Part shown: positions 59,135-64,000 of the stretch, one piece after another
Layout: each line of letters opens with the position of its first letter
How positions within the stretch are numbered: the first letter of the stretch is position 1
NCBI GenBank assembly: GCA_020465985.1
Contig: JAANYP010007076.1
Location: 1-64,000, forward strand
Length of the DNA stretch: 64,000 bases
Reading direction: 5' to 3'
Source: Centrapalus pauciflorus
Taxonomy: Eukaryota > Streptophyta > Magnoliopsida > Asterales > Asteraceae
Position numbers and translations under genes: made by a program
Notes under the pieces: model-generated
What the model saw: the letters and a program-made list of their open reading frames with translations, nothing else
Told to the model about the DNA's origin: nothing
The model's database searches: none

Positions 59135-59872
59135 TCATGACATACTCAGGATCTGTTCTACATTTCTGGCAGCTTCCAGCAGACTAGCAAACGTGGGGTA
59201 ACGTACGTTGCTCATCACTCTTCGGATTTCCAAATCAAGACCAACCTCAAATCGGGTAACTTTTCTTTCTTCTGTATCAACCTGATGAGGCGCAAATAAA
59301 CTTAGCCTCGTGAACTCTACCGCATATTGGGACACAGACTTAGTCCCCTGAATTAGTGTCATAAACATAGCTTCTAGTCTTCGGCGTTCATCGGCCGGGC
59401 AGTATTGCTGAGTGAAAATTTCAGTAAACTCAGCCCATGTCATTCTAAAAACCTTCTCCATTGTTAAGGCATTCACCATTGAATTCCAACACATTACTGC
59501 GTCTTTGGTGAACATAGCAGTAGCGAACCGGACCATGTCCTTCTCAGCACAATCACTGATTCGGAATGTCCTTTCTGTGGCTGTTATCCATTCCAGAGCA
59601 GCAACAACATCACCCAGTCCATTAAAATCGACTGCTCCATTTCCCTTAAAATCCTTAAACCGACAACTTCTGGGCTTATTAGATGACCCAGTATTGTCAT
59701 CTTGTTCGTCATTGCTTATCTCTCTATCCTTATTCTTCCTCTTATCTTCTCTTCGTTTAGCTTCGGCCTCATCTCGAGCCCGAAACTGATCTTGAATCAT
59801 TCGATTCTGCTCAGCCATCATGGCTAGCATCATCTCTCTGGCTTCTTCAGGTGTCATTCCTCCTCCAGACAT
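59135..59872 (-). CDS. gag: Gag capsid segment, second gypsy element
   Basis: Retrotransposon gag domain: 'AALEWITATERTFRISDCAEKDMVRFATAMFTKDAVMCWNSM', 'MTWAEFTEIFTQQYCPADERRRLEAMFMTLIQGTKSVSQYAVEFTRLSLFAP'. The Met at 59872 (MSGGGMTPEEAREMM) is preferred over one six codons upstream. A charged stretch 'EAKRREDKRKNKDREISNDEQDD' precedes the capsid. The frame stops at TGA 59135-59137 just before the nucleocapsid part. The frame is intact over about 245 residues while pol has collapsed, which suggests gag may have been kept longer. Confidence 0.8.
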   Translation of the reverse strand: MSGGGMTPEEAREMMLAMMAEQNRMIQDQFRARDEAEAKRREDKRKNKDREISNDEQDDNTGSSNKPRSCRFKDFKGNGAVDFNGLGDVVAALEWITATERTFRISDCAEKDMVRFATAMFTKDAVMCWNSMVNALTMEKVFRMTWAEFTEIFTQQYCPADERRRLEAMFMTLIQGTKSVSQYAVEFTRLSLFAPHQVDTEERKVTRFEVGLDLEIRRVMSNVRYPTFASLLEAARNVEQILSMS

Positions 59873-60070
59873 GTTTAGTAATATAAACATATAATTTGTT
59901 TAACAACATGTCATAAATTTAAAGACACCATTCATTTGTCCCGTATGATAGTCAATCTCTTATAATTACTAGATCATAACCTATCTTAGTTCAGATCATT
60001 ACTTAAACCACTACATATCATTACCTAATGTTTGAGATCAAGACCTCACGGACACTTGAATCTCAAACAA

Positions 60071-60084
60071 CTGCTCTGATACCA
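60071..60084 (-). promoter_or_regulatory. Primer binding site (initiator tRNA-Met type), second gypsy element
   Basis: The - strand reads TGGTATCAGAGCAG, 5 bp inside the 5' LTR. Confidence 0.88.
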
Positions 60085-60089
60085 TCTCG

Positions 60090-62080
60090 TGTAACACCCT
60101 TGCCACAACAACCACCATTTACAATACTCCCAGGATTAATCATCAACATGCAATAACATAATGATATGATAACCTAAATTAAGTGCGGAAGCATTAAAAA
60201 TACATAAGTAAAATAGTGCAACAGTGTCAGACACCCTACGGTGCTATAAGGTACCAAGTCTAAGTCTACATACCCATTACAATTATTACAATCATCCAGA
60301 ATATATTACAACATTGTCTCATAACATAATTACCGATTAAATATTACCAAGTCTTCCAAATCTTCCCAAATGACCTAACTAGAAGGTCCGGCAGTAGACT
60401 TTCCCTTTCCTGTAAAAATGAAGCAACTGAGGTATAAGCAAAGGCTTAGTGAATACAAAGATTACGCATTTTATAAATTTTTATGAAGCCCAAGGATAAC
60501 ACAGATGACCAACATCGGATATCCTCTTCGTACACAAAGTACGGACCAGAGCCGCAGCCCTTTCGAGCCCAAAACTCGGCATTTAAAACATACCATGTGA
60601 GACAAACATAACATCGGGGATGACATACTGCCTACCGGACCTGGAGGGATCAACTCCAGCGTCATATAGGGCAGTAACATCAGAGTAATCGATGCGACCC
60701 ACCGGTCCATCAATAGATGCACAACAATCGAAAGGACATGCAACAAGTAGGAATGTGCATCTAAATCTACGCAAGTTAGTAGAATTCCAAACAAATAATT
60801 GAAGCAACAGGTCTCAGCAGGCAAAGCTTAACATAAAACAGATATAAACATGCGAAATCTACTGTACTCACAGTGGGTGCGTAATTTAAACTTTAAACGA
60901 TATTATTTCTCCTCGGGCTTTCAACCGGATCCACCAAGTACCCCACTGTGGGTTAAAAGACACCACAATGGACCTGTTAAGTTAGTTACAACAATACCTT
61001 GTGTCAATAACCGTTTAAATCCATAAAACCAAGTTTCGTAAGTTTTGCAATATTTTTCCCCATTTCGGGTCTATGTCCAAATTCGAACTACAACTAAGTT
61101 TGAACCCATTTCAATTTCACACCTTGTCCTTTGAATAAATCTTGTTATTTTATGTGTTTCATTCAAAATATTCAAGTTTAGAGAGTGGGTTTTCAATTTT
61201 AGGCATCAAATTCGAATTTCGGGGGTTAAATTCGAAATTTCCTTCGAATTTAATGACTAAACTCGAAATCCTAATGATAGATTCGAACCATATTCGAATC
61301 TAGGCCCTTAGATTCGAATCTATGGTGTCAAACTCGAATTCCTGCTCGAATTTAGTACAAAAATCGAGTTTGTTCTTGCATTTCGACTGTGTTCTTGGTA
61401 TTTTCGAGTTTGTTCATCTTTACAACTTAAATCCTTCATTTCAAAGCCTAAAATCATGAATATATCAAGTATTATACCTAGGTTTGATTCTATTACACAT
61501 ATACTATCTCATTCTTGCAAGATTTCAAGCAAAATCGGTTCTAAATCGCAAAAAAATGACAGATTCGAACTTATGTTCTTCAAAACCGAAACACAAAATC
61601 TTAAAAGAGTCGATTCTTACCTTAATCCGTACGAAATCAAAAATCCAACCGTAGATTGTTGTTGTACTCCTCGAGATCTTTCCGATGACGTATAAATCTC
61701 GATAATCGGCCGGTCGGTTTGCGAGATATCTTAGAGAGATGTAGAGAGAATCTAGAGAGAGAAAGTTGTAGAGAGAGAGTGACTTTATGGAAAATGAGAG
61801 AGTTTTTATCCTTTTTATTCCCATTTTCACCATTTTGCACATTTTACCCCTCATCTTAACCGGTTCCATAAAATACTGATTTATTCTTAAATTTATCATT
61901 AATAACTTTTATAATTTATAATATTCCTTAAAAATAATTCCGAGTTCAAATTTTCTTAAAATAACAACAAACTTTCTAAATATCTCAAATACATAATAAT
62001 TGCTCAAATTTCAACTTAATTATATATTTTCCACTTAATTAGCCCAATTTCAATCAATAAATAAATCCGAGGATGTTACA
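60090..62080 (-). repeat. 5' LTR of the second gypsy element
   Basis: Upstream of gag in the direction of transcription. The same TCGAA-rich stretch lies at about 61160-61400. Confidence 0.92.
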
Positions 62081-62085
62081 TCAAA
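62081..62085. repeat. Target site duplication (right), second gypsy element
   Basis: TCAAA after the LTR; matches 54243-54247. Confidence 0.85.
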
Positions 62086-64000
62086 TATATATAGTCGATT
62101 ACATTGAGTCATTTTAATAAAAATAATTTTTGGTATTAAATGTAATAAAGCTTTACTTTTTTATCTTTAGTATACTTTATCATTACTTTTAGTATATTTA
62201 CTATATTAAAAAGTGTGTATACGTTATAGATGATAAAAGCATATTATGTATAAATCATTTGAGAGGTGCACAAATTAAAGCAAAATTTACATTTTCGTTA
62301 TGTTATTTGTTTCATCTTTTGACTCTTCCCTTTTCATGTTTATCTTTTCCATCACAAACAATTCAATGACCTACATCTTTTTATATAATTTATTACTACA
62401 CATTAATGGCAATAATGTACACATTAATTCATCAAAGATCAATCGTCACTCTCACTTCTTACTTTTGAAACCGATCATTTAACTCAATGAATCCATAAAT
62501 GTCATATTTATATTATACAATGATATTATATATGACCTGAGGAAATGTTTTGTGATTAGAGACCATACCATGAAACAACAAAAAATTTTCTTTTCGATCA
62601 TAACGACGTTCATACCATTTGATGGTCCAATGTGATGATCATTGGTGAGTTGTATTTTATCGACCAGTCAACATTGTAATGTTGTTGGTAAAAAAAAAAA
62701 AGGTAGAGTCGTTATTTCATTTATATGAGTTTAGTTTTTTTTAAGGCTTACTTATTTTTATGTCAACATAGTTTTGGTGGTTGTTGGAGAAGATTTTGTT
62801 GTTGACGACTCTCATGTACTCATTTCATTAATCATGAATACAAATGGAAGCATCGAGGGTGTAATGGGGTGGATGATATTGCATTAGGTGGATTTCTATT
62901 ATTTTATGTGTTTTTGTAGAAGAACCATGAACAATGGAGAACCATATAATAAGTGATGAAGACACCAATATCAGGTACAAGGTGACACAATGATCTTATT
63001 TGTTGTTGGTTAGGTATGTAAAAAATAACAACTTCTACTTTCATTTAAGCCTAAACAAGTTCTATAATTTTGGATGAATTTCATGTATTACTATATATTA
63101 ATGGAATGTGATTTGTACAAAACATATTTTTTTAATATTACGCAACAATTTTTTCTATATGACAAATTCATTCTTATTTATACTTTAATGAATGATCTTA
63201 TTAGACACACATTTCATAATTTTACTAATAGTACGTTAATTGAGCCAAATTTAATTGACCTTTTTACTAATTAGTTTCTTACAATTTTAAGATTAAATTA
63301 TTTATATATCTTATTTGAATGTTAATTATACGAGAAAATATTCATTAATTATATATAGATATGTTGATTATATTGTTATTAAATATAGTTTTTTTTAAAC
63401 TGAATGTAATATTAGATTTTCTTTTATGATAAATTGTGTGTAGTATGTGCTCATTAAATCAACGTCGCCAACGCATTGCATGAACATCAAACTACATATA
63501 TTTCATAAAACATGTATATGAAACAATTCATCAAAATTATAATAACTATAGCTATAATATATTATACAGCATTAAAGCATTTATTTGAAACAAAGCTATC
63601 GAAAGATTATAGATAAGTCATTGATGCATAAATATTGAGCTTTAAGATGTATGCATTATTATAATGTGACACAAGTGCTTTTTACATGTCATTTTCTATT
63701 AATATACGTTTCCTAACTCTTTGTTTTCTCATTATTAATTGTTCAAATAAATTCTTTCAATTTATTGATTATTATTAATTTATACTTTATTAACATGGTA
63801 AATTATAACAAATTAACAATTAATTGCAACTTATTATTTGTCTCTGATTGCTTCTTCATTTTCCTACAAGTGTGTTTATGGTTAAATTGTAAGAGCCGTT
63901 TGAATTTTTCTTTTTCTATTTAAGCATTTTTCTTTTGATATTATATAACAACAAAATAAAACAAGAACATTATAACGACATTGTTTTTGAAAATGTTAAA
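62086..64000. other. AT-rich noncoding flank
   Basis: I see no gene, RNA or transposon with recognisable ends. Open frames are short and of low-complexity composition. Confidence 0.4.

Larger units (their letters stand above)
54248..62080 (-). mobile_element. Ty3/gypsy (Tekay-related) element with young LTRs, broken gag and decayed pol
   Basis: LTRs of 1,993 and 1,991 bp (TGTRACACCC...GGATGTTACA) are flanked by the perfect TSD TCAAA (54243-54247, 62081-62085). A primer binding site and a gag with two zinc knuckles are present on the - strand. Pol is reduced to recognisable but stop-ridden remnants. I count about 20 LTR differences (about 1%), so the last transposition was recent and pol was probably already dead, implying mobilisation in trans. 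Confidence 0.9.

Overview
The window is plant nuclear DNA, most likely from a eudicot. It carries plant Ty3/gypsy (Athila and Tekay types) and Ty1/copia (SIRE type) retrotransposons, Mutator-like fold-back elements with 9-bp target duplications, long (TA)n microsatellites and one intron-containing plant gene. An aster-family (Asteraceae) source is plausible but unproven. There is no sign of bacterial, organellar or viral genome organisation.

Layout. 1-15.2 kb: the 3' part of an Athila-like element on the + strand. Its 3' LTR is split by a complete Tekay-type chromovirus on the - strand (5121-14995, TSD CAACA). 15.2-20.5 kb: noncoding DNA with a short tandem array, three (TA)n tracts and a 2-kb near-palindromic satellite-like element. 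20.5-25.3 kb: the only apparently functional host gene, a four-exon 2-oxoglutarate/Fe(II)-dependent dioxygenase on the - strand. It has transposon debris in intron 2 and a small inverted-repeat element just upstream of its start. 25.3-29.7 kb: small inverted-repeat elements joined by (TA)n tracts. 29.7-39.9 kb: a SIRE-like copia element on the - strand, with only one LTR visible. 39.96-41.27 kb: a broken SANT/Myb-like gene of the kind found in PIF/Harbinger transposons. 42.1-52.6 kb: four Mutator-like fold-back elements with exact 9-bp TSDs and a second chain of (TA)n-linked inverted-repeat elements. 52.7-54.0 kb: an AT-rich imperfect tandem duplication. 54.2-62.1 kb: a complete gypsy element with nearly identical LTRs, a gag with one internal stop and a decayed pol. 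62.1-64 kb: AT-rich DNA with nothing recognisable.

The most unusual observation is a group of small noncoding elements (B1, B2, C1, C2, D1, E, A, perhaps M1) whose interiors differ but which share a 16-bp terminal inverted repeat close to GGTTCAANNGAGNACC. Most sit directly against long (TA)n tracts, often with a (GA)n run between tract and terminus, and they are strung together in at least two chains. This looks like one superfamily that targets or carries (TA)n, similar in lifestyle to the rice Micron elements, but I do not recognise it as a named family. A second cross-element pattern is dense TCGAA-core repeats (TTCGAA or ACTCGAATG) in noncoding parts of three unrelated retrotransposon families.

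All positions were read by eye. Identity estimates are approximate and no database was searched.
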